In this document: positions 26,611 through 34,863 of the stretch, in pieces
Numbering within the stretch: position 1 is the first letter of the stretch
How the letters are laid out: each line of letters starts with the position of its first letter
NCBI RefSeq assembly: GCF_011008845.1
Contig: NZ_JAAIWM010000003.1
Location: forward strand, 372,001 to 436,000
Source: Bacillus mesophilus
Lineage (GTDB): Bacteria; Bacillota; Bacilli; Bacillales; SA4
Direction of reading: 5' to 3'
Length of the DNA: 64,000 bases
Notes under the pieces: generated by a model
Databases searched by the model: none
The model's input: the letters and a program-made list of their open reading frames with translations, nothing else
Told to the model about the DNA's origin: nothing
Program-made: the position numbers and the translations under genes

Positions 26611-26642
26611 TTAACCCCTTTCTCCTCTTAATTGACTATATA
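26611..26642 (+). promoter_or_regulatory. Promoter-like block shared by both DUF1659 operons (copy 2)
   Basis: TTAACC (26611-26616), 20 bp, TATATA (26637-26642), with TTAACCCCTTT continuous as in the first copy. The sequence between the two trios' control regions is otherwise quite different, so this block has been selectively kept. Confidence 0.5.
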
Positions 26643-26667
26643 AAAGGTGAAGGGAGGTGAAACAACC

Positions 26668-26886
26668 ATGGCAACAGCATTCATTTCGGATTCACAGCTT
26701 CGATTAGTGTTTGAAACTGGTGTTGATTTAGAAGGGAAACCTACTTACAAGAGTAAGAACTTCAGCAACATTAAGACATCAGCTTCAACAGATGGCCTTT
26801 ATGCAGTAGCTCAAAGCATCGTAGGCCTGCAGCAGTATCCAGTCAGCGCAATTGAACGCAACGACAAGCATCTTTTAGGGGCGTAA
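26668..26886 (+). CDS. DUF1659 family protein (copy 2)
   Basis: A 72-residue paralogue of the protein at 17770, with the same length and only a handful of differences (for example VDLEGKPTYK for VDVEGNPTYK). The frame is open from GTG 26647, but GGGAGG at nine bases points to ATG 26668. DNA identity with copy 1 is high through the gene and falls off outside, as expected for a duplication kept by selection or homogenised by gene conversion. Function unknown. Confidence 0.88.
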   Translation: MATAFISDSQLRLVFETGVDLEGKPTYKSKNFSNIKTSASTDGLYAVAQSIVGLQQYPVSAIERNDKHLLGA

Positions 26887-26924
26887 TAACAGCACTTATT
26901 TTCTAAAGAAAGGAGGAGATTTTA

Positions 26925-27137
26925 ATGGCTAAAACACTACAGCTTCAATTTTTAAACCAAGAAAACAAAACCGTTACGATAGCAATTGACAACCCAATCG
27001 AACCAGTAGATCCAGTAGCATTAGACGCAGCGATGACTTCAATACTAAGCGCGAATGTTTTCGTATCAGCTGGCGGTGACCTTGTAAGCAAGAAAGGCGC
27101 TCGCATCGTCGAACGTAACGTAACAGAAGTTATGTAA
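26925..27137 (+). CDS. DUF2922 family protein (copy 2)
   Basis: A 70-residue paralogue of the protein at 18027, differing in few residues (TIAIDNPIEPVDPVALD against TIGIDNPIEPVDLIALD). AAAGGAGGAG precedes the ATG. The gap to the DUF1659 gene is 38 bp, as in copy 1, so the two are co-transcribed and perhaps made in fixed ratio. The same hairpin terminator follows. Function unknown. Confidence 0.88.
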   Translation: MAKTLQLQFLNQENKTVTIAIDNPIEPVDPVALDAAMTSILSANVFVSAGGDLVSKKGARIVERNVTEVM

Positions 27138-27149
27138 TCTAGTTTTTAA

Positions 27150-27184
27150 GTCAGCATCACAATCAGTGGTGCTGGCTATTTTTA
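27150..27184 (+). terminator. Terminator between DUF2922 and yvrJ (copy 2)
   Basis: GTCAGCATCAC (27150-27160), loop AATCA, then GTGGTGCTGGC (27166-27176) and TATTTTTAT. The yvrJ ribosome binding site starts only a few bases later. Confidence 0.8.
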
Positions 27185-27202
27185 TCACAAAGGAGGATGT
27201 AT

Positions 27203-27337
27203 ATGGATCAAATGCTACCATTCGTTAGTGAAGTTGGATTTCCTATCGTAGTAACACTCTACTTACTTCATAGAATCGAAGCCAAGCTGACGATGTTAAA
27301 CGACTCCATTCAAGGACTTCCAGAGCGATTGAAATAG
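27203..27337 (+). CDS. yvrJ: YvrJ family small membrane protein (copy 2)
   Basis: A 44-residue paralogue of the protein at 18501: MDQMLPFVSEVGFPIVVTLY then LLHRIEAKLTMLNDSIQ. One membrane helix near the N terminus. AGGAGG lies six bases before ATG. It sits 65 bp after DUF2922, directly behind the terminator hairpin, against about 260 bp in copy 1. A palindromic repeat begins seven bases after the stop. Family function is unknown. Confidence 0.85.
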   Translation: MDQMLPFVSEVGFPIVVTLYLLHRIEAKLTMLNDSIQGLPERLK

Positions 27338-27343
27338 GACAGG

Positions 27344-27419
27344 AGTGGGACAGGGGGACAGGTACCGTGGACCAGTTGCCTAAGGCAGCTAGGGACAATG
27401 GACCTGTCCCCCTGTCCCA
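27344..27419 (+). repeat. GGGACAGG palindromic repeat, copy 2 (complete)
   Basis: The clearest copy, about 76 bp. The outer arms GGGACAGGGGGACAGGT and ACCTGTCCCCCTGTCCC are exact reverse complements (17 bp). Inside is a second palindrome, TTGCCTAAGGCAGC. As RNA or single-stranded DNA it would fold into a long stem with an inner hairpin. It lies between yvrJ and the convergent protease gene. Confidence 0.9.
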
Positions 27420-27420
27420 A

Positions 27421-27467
27421 AAAAGACGAAAAAGGCCGGTGAAAACCGACCTTTTTCGTCTTTTTTT
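27421..27467. terminator. Bidirectional terminator between yvrJ and S8 protease genes
   Basis: AAAAGACGAAAAAGGCCGGT and its partner arm across a GAAA loop give a stem of about 20 bp with one mismatch, A/T-runs on both sides. It serves the minus-strand protease and perhaps the trio. Confidence 0.92.
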
Positions 27468-27472
27468 AAACC

Positions 27473-28672
27473 TTAATATCTTACTGCATCGTTAGAATTA
27501 ATTCTACCATAACTAGAATACGTGCCAGTTCCAGATACAGCATCAGCCGTATACTCAATTGCTTGACGTACCTGTACATTGGAACGTCCTTGACCTTTTA
27601 AAAGTGCAGCTAGACCTGCAACATATGGAGAAGCCATTGAAGTTCCGGATAAATACACATAACGGTTGCCTGGGTACGTAGAAGCAATATCTACTCCAGG
27701 AGCGACTACGTCTACCCACGTTCCATAGTTAGAGAAAGAAGCTTTTCTATTTGAGCTGTCAACTGCTCCTACTGCAATTACATTTGAGTAAGAAGCAGGC
27801 TCAAATGTAGTTCTTACTCCATCATTTCCTGCAGCTGCAACTAAAACTACCCCTTTGTTCCAAGCATAGTTAACCGCATTTTGAAGAGTCGTTGTTGAAC
27901 AATCACAACCAAGAGATAAGTTAATAACCTCCGCACCAACGTCTGCTGCATAGCGAATACTATCCGCAATATCTGTTAAAGAACCACTTCCATTTTCATC
28001 TAGAACACGAACTGCTAGAATTCTTGTATTTGGAGCTGTACCAGCAATACCTGTCGCGTTATTCGTTTCTGCCGCAGCAATCCCAGCAACATGAGTACCG
28101 TGACCATCTAAATCCATTGGATCATAATCATTATCGACAAAATCATAGCCTCGAATTGTCTTTCCATCTAGATCTGGATGCGTATAATCAACACCCGTGT
28201 CAATAACAGCGATCTCTTGGCTACTGCTTCCTCTCGCTACATCCCAAGCGAAGTTTGTATAAGTATTTTTAATACCATATTGATAGTTATTATAGTAAGT
28301 ATCATTTGGTGTCCATGATTTTGTAAAAACATAATTTGGTTCAGCATACTCAACATTTGGGTTCTTTTCTAACTTCTCAATCGCCTTTTCAACATCCTTT
28401 ACCTTTAGTACTTTAAAATCAGACTTCACTTTTCCATCTGGCAGCACTTCACCTTCCACACTTTGAACAGTGCTTGCTTCATCGGAAACCATAACCTTGT
28501 CTTTAAATTTTACAATCACTTCTCCACTTTTGAACTTGTTTTTTTCCATTTTTACACTTTGAATCTTAATTCTTTCAAAATCCTTTTCCTTTGCACTAAC
28601 AGGTGAACTTAATAATGGAGCAAATGCAAGCGAGAGTGCCAGTGACATGGTAATAATTTTTTTGATTTTCAT
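27473..28672 (-). CDS. Secreted subtilisin/thermitase-like S8 protease
   Basis: A 399-residue pre-pro-protease. The signal peptide ends near residue 27 (PVSA), an I9-like propeptide (EVIVKFKDKVM...) spans about 45-115, and the mature domain has Asp158 (IAVIDTGVD), His191 (DGHGTHVAG) and Ser345 (SGTSMASP). The mature onset TPNDTYYNNYQYGI is typical of thermitase-like enzymes. CDCS near the middle suggests a possible disulphide. It degrades extracellular protein. It is convergent with the second DUF1659 trio, so each trio has an S8 protease as a neighbour. Confidence 0.93.
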   Translation of the reverse strand: MKIKKIITMSLALSLAFAPLLSSPVSAKEKDFERIKIQSVKMEKNKFKSGEVIVKFKDKVMVSDEASTVQSVEGEVLPDGKVKSDFKVLKVKDVEKAIEKLEKNPNVEYAEPNYVFTKSWTPNDTYYNNYQYGIKNTYTNFAWDVARGSSSQEIAVIDTGVDYTHPDLDGKTIRGYDFVDNDYDPMDLDGHGTHVAGIAAAETNNATGIAGTAPNTRILAVRVLDENGSGSLTDIADSIRYAADVGAEVINLSLGCDCSTTTLQNAVNYAWNKGVVLVAAAGNDGVRTTFEPASYSNVIAVGAVDSSNRKASFSNYGTWVDVVAPGVDIASTYPGNRYVYLSGTSMASPYVAGLAALLKGQGRSNVQVRQAIEYTADAVSGTGTYSSYGRINSNDAVRY

Positions 28673-28906
28673 AACTTCCTCCTTAATTTGTAGTCACTGT
28701 TAATCTATTGATGCGTGAGGATTTAGATGATTGGGAAAGTAATAGAATTAAAGAGTGGATTATAGAGGGTTTTGAGGGGTGTATTTCCCAAGTGGTGAGT
28801 GTAAATAATGTTTGTGAAGGAAGGTGTTGTGTGGTAGAGGTTGGCCTTAAAATAAGGGAACTTTCTAGAACGTTCTTGGCTTTAAAATTGAATAGTGACT
28901 ACTACA

Positions 28907-28944
28907 TAAAAAAAAGTAACTCTACTATAAGTAAAGTTACTTTT
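28907..28944 (-). terminator. Terminator of the NlpC/P60 gene
   Basis: AAAAGTAACT and AGTTACTTTT pair around a loop of about 13 bases, with a T-run on the minus strand (28907-28915), a few bases after the stop. Confidence 0.8.
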
Positions 28945-28949
28945 CTTAA

Positions 28950-29396
28950 TTATAATTGTTTTGCACCGAGATATCTCTTCTTAAAATAGCTATTACTCAT
29001 AGATGTAACAGTAACGCCCTTAGAAGAACTTGCATGAACAAATTTATTATTACCAATATAAATCCCGACATGAGATGGACCCTTCTTATACGTCTGGAAG
29101 AATACAAGATCTCCGATTGCTGGTTTATTTACCTTTTTCCCGGCTTTCCACATATCAGCGGCTGTTCTCGGTGATGTCTTCCCGTTGCTTTTAAATACAT
29201 ACCCAATAAACCCACTACAATCAAAGCCTTTTTTAGTTGTTCCACCAAAACGATAAGGTGTACCGACAAGTGATTTACCAACCTTTACAAGCTGAGTGGG
29301 ATTATTATTCTTTTTCGCTGCTGAAGCTGAATCAGGTTGAATAGTTATAGTGAACACAGTTAAAGTCATGATTAATAGCATTAATATTTTTCTCAT
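28950..29396 (-). CDS. Secreted NlpC/P60 peptidoglycan endopeptidase
   Basis: A 148-residue protein: signal peptide (1-27), then a single NlpC/P60 domain with catalytic Cys60 (GFDCSGF), His109 (GPSHVGIYIG) and His121 (KFVHAS). It cleaves stem-peptide bonds such as gamma-D-Glu-diaminopimelate. It has no LysM or SH3 wall-binding modules, which most relatives carry, so it is a minimal enzyme. GGAG precedes the ATG. A single-gene unit. Confidence 0.92.
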   Translation of the reverse strand: MRKILMLLIMTLTVFTITIQPDSASAAKKNNNPTQLVKVGKSLVGTPYRFGGTTKKGFDCSGFIGYVFKSNGKTSPRTAADMWKAGKKVNKPAIGDLVFFQTYKKGPSHVGIYIGNNKFVHASSSKGVTVTSMSNSYFKKRYLGAKQL

Positions 29397-29448
29397 TTTT
29401 TACTTCTCCTATGTAACGTTTTTAAATTGTCAGAAAAATCATAAATTT

Positions 29449-29457
29449 ATTATAACA
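29449..29457 (-). promoter_or_regulatory. Extended -10 promoter of the NlpC/P60 gene
   Basis: On the minus strand TGTTATAAT (TG-N-TATAAT, perfect -10) lies about 50 bp upstream of the start codon. A TGTCGAA (Spo0A-core) heptamer is at 29527-29533. The rest of this 370-bp gap shows nothing else I can name. Confidence 0.55.
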
Positions 29458-29765
29458 AGTTTAATAGAAAAGTGGAGTTACAGCTTTGTAACATTTTCAG
29501 AAAATTATTACAAAATTGTTACACTATGTCGAAAAGAAGAAGATTAGAAGAACTATCGTAATGATTTAATTACTTGCATACAACCAATCCCCCACTCCCT
29601 ACCTCTCCCAAACTCTAAGTTCTCCCTAGGTGAAACTACTAGTTTAGACTATATCACTTCCCCCAAACTCACAATAAGCCCATGTGATAACAATCTAGCA
29701 ATCTACTAAAATAATCCTACCGGCGGAATAATTGAGAGAAGCGCGCTTTTTGGAAGGATTACAAA

Positions 29766-30278
29766 TTGAAAGGTTTTGAAAGGATTGTCGAGGAAGATAG
29801 TTGGATTATAAAAAGTGCGATCAAGGATTTGTGTATATATAAAAACCTTGAAGAGTATTATCAGGAAGGGTTAATAGGTTTATGGGAGGCGTACATCCGG
29901 TTTGATCCAAGTAAAGGTGCATCGTTTCGAACATTTGCCTATAGAACAATCCGTGGAAAGCTTCTTACCTGCCTGAAAAAAGCAAAACAAGAGGAAGATC
30001 ATCTGGCCATCTTGTCCGAGGCGATCATGGAGGTAATTGTAGACGAAAGAGCAGAAGTCCCACTTGAAATCGAGATTCTATCTTGCTATTGCAACGGATT
30101 AACACTTGCCCAAAAGACCTGGGTGTACAAAACGTTCGTTGAAGACAAAGGGCCAAAGGCAATTGCAAAAGAAGAGGGAGTCAGCCTTGAAACAGTCAAA
30201 TCATGGAGGCGGTACGCGCTGGAGAAGATGAGGAGAGAGGTGGGACTCGGGGACAGGCACCGTGGTCCAGTGTCCTAA
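29766..30278 (+). CDS. Small sigma-70-family RNA polymerase sigma factor
   Basis: A 170-residue protein with region 2 (EYYQEGLIGLWEAYIRFDPSKGASFRTFAYRTIRGKLL, about 27-64) and region 4 with a helix-turn-helix (KGPKAIAKEEGVSLETVKSWRRYALEKMRREV, about 128-160); region 3 is absent. It starts with TTG, seven bases after AAGGAT. No anti-sigma gene is adjacent. The last twelve residues (VGLGDRHRGPVS) and the stop come from a palindromic repeat, so the natural C terminus has been replaced or extended. Such factors are often near DUF1659/YvrJ genes; a regulatory link here is inferred. Confidence 0.85.
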   Translation: MKGFERIVEEDSWIIKSAIKDLCIYKNLEEYYQEGLIGLWEAYIRFDPSKGASFRTFAYRTIRGKLLTCLKKAKQEEDHLAILSEAIMEVIVDERAEVPLEIEILSCYCNGLTLAQKTWVYKTFVEDKGPKAIAKEEGVSLETVKSWRRYALEKMRREVGLGDRHRGPVS

Positions 30279-30314
30279 GGCAGCAAGGGACAAGGGACCT
30301 GTCCCTTTGTCCCA
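30240..30314 (+). repeat. GGGACAGG palindromic repeat, copy 3 (overlaps sigma gene end)
   Basis: GTGGGACTCGGGGACAGGC and GACCTGTCCCTTTGTCCC form the arms, with CCTAAGGCAGC between. The first 39 bases are translated as the tail of the sigma factor, with the stop TAA in the repeat's centre. The element ends a few bases before the manA stop on the other strand. Confidence 0.9.
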
Positions 30315-30319
30315 GAGGG

Positions 30320-31270
30320 TCAAGGGCTTGAAACAATGAATTCAGCATTCCCTATGAGTCTGTACTCCTTAACTGTGGAGGGGACTATAAAGTGATCACC
30401 TTTTTTAAAGGTAAACTCCCCTTCACTTGTTACGATTGAACCTTCTCCATTTAGGACACTGTGTAAGAAGTAATTTTCTTTTGTTTCTTTTGATACAGTT
30501 CCAGATAGTTTACAGTGGTATACTGTGAAGTTTTCTTCTTTGATTAATTGTTTACTAGTTAGTCCTTGTTCCACAGATAGGATCGGTTTCGAATTGGTTT
30601 CTATGTGCGGAATGGTTGTCACGTCTATTGATTTTGTGATATGTAATTCTCGTTTGTTTCCTTCAGCGTCGGTACGGTCATAATCATAGACTCGATAGGT
30701 TATGTCTGAGCTTTGTTGTGTTTCTAAAATCATGATCCCTTTACCAATGGCATGGATGGTTCCACTTGGAATGTAATAGAAATCGCCAGGCTTTACCTTT
30801 ACACGACGTAGCAACTCACTCCATTCGCCGTTTTCAACCATTCTTTGAAGCTCTTCTTTAGACACTGCATGGTGACCAAAGATTATTTCTGCATCTTCCT
30901 CACAGTCAATGATGTACCAGCATTCTGTTTTTCCATAAGGATAGTTCTCTACCTCTTTTGCATAAACATTATCAGGGTGCACTTGAACAGACAAGTCATC
31001 CCTAGCATCTAAGATCTTTGTTAATAGAGGAAATTCATCTCCATCTTGATTTGCAAACAGCTCACGGTGGTTTTGCCACGCCTCTATTAATGTTTTGCCT
31101 TGCAAAGGTCCATTTAAAATTTCGCTGGGACCGTTGGGATGTGCAGATATCCCCCAGCATTCACCTGTTGTTTCAGTTGGAATCTCATAGTTATATTCTT
31201 CCCCCAGCTTAGTTCCGCCCCAGATCCGATCCATAAACACAGGCTTAAGAAAGATAGGTTGATGATACAT
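30320..31270 (-). CDS. manA: Mannose-6-phosphate isomerase, class I
   Basis: A 316-residue cupin-type metalloenzyme of the Bacillus ManA length. Motifs: DRIWGGTKL at the N terminus, LSVQVHPDN (metal His), KTECWYIIDCEEDAEIIFG and YYIPSGTIHAIGKG. It interconverts mannose-6-P and fructose-6-P with zinc. It lies at the 3' end of the glycan locus, behind a hairpin, and would pass mannose freed by the GH38 enzyme into glycolysis. AAAGGAG stands seven bases before ATG. Confidence 0.94.
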   Translation of the reverse strand: MYHQPIFLKPVFMDRIWGGTKLGEEYNYEIPTETTGECWGISAHPNGPSEILNGPLQGKTLIEAWQNHRELFANQDGDEFPLLTKILDARDDLSVQVHPDNVYAKEVENYPYGKTECWYIIDCEEDAEIIFGHHAVSKEELQRMVENGEWSELLRRVKVKPGDFYYIPSGTIHAIGKGIMILETQQSSDITYRVYDYDRTDAEGNKRELHITKSIDVTTIPHIETNSKPILSVEQGLTSKQLIKEENFTVYHCKLSGTVSKETKENYFLHSVLNGEGSIVTSEGEFTFKKGDHFIVPSTVKEYRLIGNAEFIVSSP

Positions 31271-31310
31271 ACTATCACTCCTTTATTTTTCTATACATCC
31301 CTATGTAAAA

Positions 31311-31340
31311 GAGGAACCTAATTCACTTTAGGTTCCTCTA
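31311..31340 (-). terminator. Hairpin between nagB and manA
   Basis: AGAGGAACCT (31311-31320) and AGGTTCCTCT (31331-31340) form a perfect stem of at least 10 bp. The U-run on the minus strand is weak (TTTTACAT), so termination may be partial and manA partly co-transcribed. Confidence 0.65.
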
Positions 31341-31346
31341 CTATTG

Positions 31347-32096
31347 TCAGCCTAAACCTACTCCACTCTTGCCCAACACTACCATTGCATCCTCATCTGC
31401 GATAATCGTCAGGTTAGGATGATTTCTAAGAATGGTTGCTGGTACTTCCTCTCGTATTTCTCCATGAAGTAACTCATGCAAAGCCTGTGCTTTTTTCTCT
31501 CCAGAAATTAAGAGGAGAATTTGCTTTGCCTCCATAATGGTTTGAATCCCCATGGTAATCGCCTGTTTTGGTACGTCCTCTAAGCTTTGAAAATACCTAG
31601 AATTAGCTATTCTCGTTGATTCTGTTAAATCTACGATATGAGTACGAGATTCAAAGGAGGTATGCGGTTCATTAAAACCAATATGACCATTTTGACCAAT
31701 CCCTAGGATTTGTAGGTCAATTCCACCGTTTTGTTTGATGAAATTTTCATAGCGATTGCATTCTTCTTCCTTATCGGTAGTCATTCCATTTGGAATATTT
31801 GTATTACCTTCTTCAATGTCGATAAAGTTAAATAAGTGCTTCCTCATAAAGGAGTAATAACTATTCTGATCCTGACGGGAAATTCCGACGTACTCATCAA
31901 GGTTAAAGGATTTCACGTTCTTATAGGTTGTTTGGTTTTGTTGATGATCTTCTATAAGTCTTTGATATGTTTCGATTGGGGTTGAGCCGGTTGCGAGTCC
32001 TAGTGTGATAGAAGGATTCCGTTTCACTTCTTCAATGATGATTTGAGCTGCCTTTTTACTCATTTCTAGCTTTGATTTTTCTACAAACATTCTCAT
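31347..32096 (-). CDS. nagB: Glucosamine-6-phosphate deaminase
   Basis: A 249-residue enzyme with LGLATGSTPIETYQRL, SFNLDEYVGI (catalytic Asp) and GIGQNGHIGFNEP. It converts glucosamine-6-P to fructose-6-P and ammonia, the last step of amino-sugar breakdown. It follows nagA by 14 bp and has AAAGGAGG eight bases before ATG. The length is that of the Bacillus form without the allosteric extension of E. coli NagB. Confidence 0.95.
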   Translation of the reverse strand: MRMFVEKSKLEMSKKAAQIIIEEVKRNPSITLGLATGSTPIETYQRLIEDHQQNQTTYKNVKSFNLDEYVGISRQDQNSYYSFMRKHLFNFIDIEEGNTNIPNGMTTDKEEECNRYENFIKQNGGIDLQILGIGQNGHIGFNEPHTSFESRTHIVDLTESTRIANSRYFQSLEDVPKQAITMGIQTIMEAKQILLLISGEKKAQALHELLHGEIREEVPATILRNHPNLTIIADEDAMVVLGKSGVGLG

Positions 32097-32110
32097 AAAG
32101 GATCCCTCCT

Positions 32111-33268
32111 TTAGTTTTTCTGTTGATAGGCTAAAGTACCTCTACAAAATGTCATGACGACTTCAAACTGCTCATTTAAAATGACAAAGTCAGCATCTTG
32201 TCCAGTCTCTAGACTTCCTTTTCTATCAAGAATTCCTATTCTCTTAGCTGGATTATAGGATGCCATTTTAACAACATCCTGAAGGGAACACCCTGTATAG
32301 GACATCATGTTCTTGATGGCATCATCCATACGAAGGATACTGCCTGCAAGGGTTCCATCCTCTAAGCGAGCTTCACCGTTCTCCACAAACACCTTCTGAC
32401 CACCTAGCTCATACACGCCCTCTTCTAATCCCTTCGCACGCATTGCATCAGATATAAGAATGAGTGTGTTTATATCCTTTAGTTTGGCAGTGAGCTTCAC
32501 CATCTCTGGTGCAACATGAACGCCATCTACAATTAATTCTGCTGTGATCTCGTCATGAAGGTACACGCCTCCAACTACTCCGGGCTCTCGGTGGTGCATC
32601 TCTCTCATTTGATTGTAAAAATGGGTAGCATGAGAGAGTCCTTTTTTCACAGCTTCAGCGAATACTTCATACGTCGCATCAGAATGGCCTATAGAAGCTA
32701 TTACCCCTGTTTTTTTCATGTATTGTATCAGTTGAAAGTCTGGATCCTGCTCAGGTGCTAGAGTCACCATTTTGATTGTATTCCCAGAAAGCTCCTGCCA
32801 CTTACGAAACAGTTCTATATCTGTATCACACATATATTCCTGAGGCTGTGCACCCGCTCTTTTCGGCGAAAGAAATGGACCTTCAAGGTGAATGCCGAGT
32901 ACCTCTGCACCACTATTGTTAGTATATGTAGCAGCATTCTGTAACGCTTGTTCAATTGCCTCATTTTTCTGTGTGATTGTAGTAGGAAGATAGCTCGTTA
33001 TGCCTTCACTTGGAAGGTACGCACTGATTCCCTGTAATGCCTCAAACGTAGCATCCATCGTATCATGCCCTGCCGCACCGTGAATATGTAAGTCTATGAT
33101 TCCAGGGATGATATGATAGTCTTCAGGAATCTCGATGATTTCATCTGCTTGTTGAACTAGATTTAACCCAATCTCTCGGATTGTCTCATCTTCTATTAAC
33201 AATGACCCATTTTCTACTATTCCTTCAGGTTGATAGATCTTTCCGCCTTTTACTAAAATCGTACTCAT
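32111..33268 (-). CDS. nagA: N-acetylglucosamine-6-phosphate deacetylase
   Basis: A 385-residue amidohydrolase with IIDLHIHGAAGHDTMDA, GIHLEGPFLS (metal Glu), GHSDATY, THFYNQM and LISDAM. It deacetylates GlcNAc-6-P to glucosamine-6-P for NagB. It directly follows the FAD oxidoreductase gene (no gap) in the glycan operon, downstream of NanE, which supplies GlcNAc-6-P from ManNAc-6-P. Confidence 0.95.
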   Translation of the reverse strand: MSTILVKGGKIYQPEGIVENGSLLIEDETIREIGLNLVQQADEIIEIPEDYHIIPGIIDLHIHGAAGHDTMDATFEALQGISAYLPSEGITSYLPTTITQKNEAIEQALQNAATYTNNSGAEVLGIHLEGPFLSPKRAGAQPQEYMCDTDIELFRKWQELSGNTIKMVTLAPEQDPDFQLIQYMKKTGVIASIGHSDATYEVFAEAVKKGLSHATHFYNQMREMHHREPGVVGGVYLHDEITAELIVDGVHVAPEMVKLTAKLKDINTLILISDAMRAKGLEEGVYELGGQKVFVENGEARLEDGTLAGSILRMDDAIKNMMSYTGCSLQDVVKMASYNPAKRIGILDRKGSLETGQDADFVILNEQFEVVMTFCRGTLAYQQKN

Positions 33269-34837
33269 TTAGATTGCACCAATCTCAGGCCAACGAAGTT
33301 CAATACCCTGCTTTTGTAACAGTGTCTGAAATTCTTGAAGAAGGCTTTCATTTTCACGAACCTCCTGTGGTAGAACTCCTTTATCGATTGCAAAAGAAGC
33401 TAGGTACCCAACGGATTCCCCAATATTCCATTCCACTGGATGAACTCGGTAGCAGCCATTTGTAATGTGAGTCGTACCAATATTTTTACAAGCAGGTAAT
33501 AGGTTTTTCACACGAACAGGCAATAAGCTCCCTAGAGGAATTTCAAACGGTAAGCTTTTCGCATAGAAAAAGGAATTGGTCACGATGGTTGGATGTAAAT
33601 CGATTCGATAACAGCCAACTCCGACTGAATCAGCAAATTGCTTGATGCCCTTATCACCGCGAATGTCTGCATTAATATACCCTTCTACTATTGTAATCTG
33701 AGCTTTAATTCGTCTAGATTCACGAATGTATGGATACATCGCTAGACCATCGTCTGTACCAAGTACATCACCACGAAGACGTAGTCCTGGGTAGCCTTTT
33801 CCTCCATCTACTCGTGGTGCTTCGGTTTGAAGCCAATATAGCAACGACAAACTTAACTGTTTTCCACCTTCAATGTGCTTTTCTTTTTCTTCCTCACTTA
33901 CATCAATAATGGAACCTAACCAATAATCATTTTGTGGCCAGTTGATAAGGGAGAGATCTCCTTCATAGAAACCAGACTGAAATAGAGATGGATCAATGAT
34001 TCTTCGGTATTCCCATAAGCCTAATCCTTCATCATCGTTAAACATGCGAAACGGCTTTGAACCACCAGTGTCTGCATCAGGTGCATACCAGCTTAATTGC
34101 TGATGCTCTAAAAATGGAGCCTTGTAAGCACGCCACCAGTCATAGCTTTCTGGCTTCTCAATAACAAAATTCCCACCCTCTATATACTCTAAAGCCAGCA
34201 CATGGGTAATCGGCTGCATATCCATCGGACTTGCTTCTAATGGAGCATGAAGCTCACCTGTATCTGCTTTTGATTCGGCACCGGTTACATATTCAACCCC
34301 AGCAAGAGGTAGGACATCTCCACATTCCGTTGCATCTAGAAAATAGTCTCCTACTAAGTTGATTTCTTTACCTGTGATCGTGTTTTTTACCGTAACGTTT
34401 TTGACATAATCACCATCAGTCTCAGCATGAACAGGTTTCATCTCTGTATAGATGACCACTTTGCCATTACTTACATAAGGAGCTAGCATATCCTGAAGAA
34501 TGGTTAAGGCCACTCTTGGCTCATGACAAATTCGACTCACCCAGCCATCACCAGGATTTAAGCGACTATTATTCCTAGCCTCTTCGGTAATGGGATAATT
34601 CTGTCTATAGTACTCTCTTACTTTGTTGCGAAATTCACGGTAGGTTGCCGTGCATCCAAAGTACTCAATCCATTGGTGCTCATCTGGTGGGACGGCTTGG
34701 CTCGTTAGCTGACCACCGATCCATTTTGTTTCTTCTGTTAAAATGACATGTTTGTTCATCTTCGCAGCTGAGAGAGCCGCAATGGTACCACCGATACTTC
34801 CACCAATAATGATTATGTCAGCCTTTAATGTGTTCAT
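33269..34837 (-). CDS. FAD-dependent oxidoreductase of unknown substrate (FAD_oxidored type)
   Basis: A 522-residue flavoprotein. The N-terminal dinucleotide fold is DIIIIGGSIGGTIAALSAAKM, with YFLDATECGDVLPLAG typical of the PF12831-like family near residue 165, and the C-terminal FAD contact is TNGCYRVHPVEWNIGESVG. Such proteins recur in sugar-utilisation loci but few have a known reaction; oxidation of a sugar hydroxyl is one suggestion. Here it lies between a ROK kinase and nagA, in one operon with DUF4127 and a GH38 enzyme. GGAGG precedes the ATG by nine bases. The substrate cannot be read from the sequence. Confidence 0.85.
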   Translation of the reverse strand: MNTLKADIIIIGGSIGGTIAALSAAKMNKHVILTEETKWIGGQLTSQAVPPDEHQWIEYFGCTATYREFRNKVREYYRQNYPITEEARNNSRLNPGDGWVSRICHEPRVALTILQDMLAPYVSNGKVVIYTEMKPVHAETDGDYVKNVTVKNTITGKEINLVGDYFLDATECGDVLPLAGVEYVTGAESKADTGELHAPLEASPMDMQPITHVLALEYIEGGNFVIEKPESYDWWRAYKAPFLEHQQLSWYAPDADTGGSKPFRMFNDDEGLGLWEYRRIIDPSLFQSGFYEGDLSLINWPQNDYWLGSIIDVSEEEKEKHIEGGKQLSLSLLYWLQTEAPRVDGGKGYPGLRLRGDVLGTDDGLAMYPYIRESRRIKAQITIVEGYINADIRGDKGIKQFADSVGVGCYRIDLHPTIVTNSFFYAKSLPFEIPLGSLLPVRVKNLLPACKNIGTTHITNGCYRVHPVEWNIGESVGYLASFAIDKGVLPQEVRENESLLQEFQTLLQKQGIELRWPEIGAI

Positions 34838-34863
34838 CGAAAAATCCCTCCATTTCCTCCGTG

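Noticed and set aside
28708-28989. 93-codon open frame on the plus strand between the S8 protease and NlpC genes
   Set aside because: No ribosome binding site, composition unlike neighbours, and its end runs through the terminator and 3' end of the NlpC gene on the other strand.
29580-29700. C-rich stretch upstream of the NlpC/P60 gene considered as a ydaO/yuaA (c-di-AMP) riboswitch
   Set aside because: The conserved riboswitch cores could not be found on the minus strand, and the promoter candidate lies between it and the gene.
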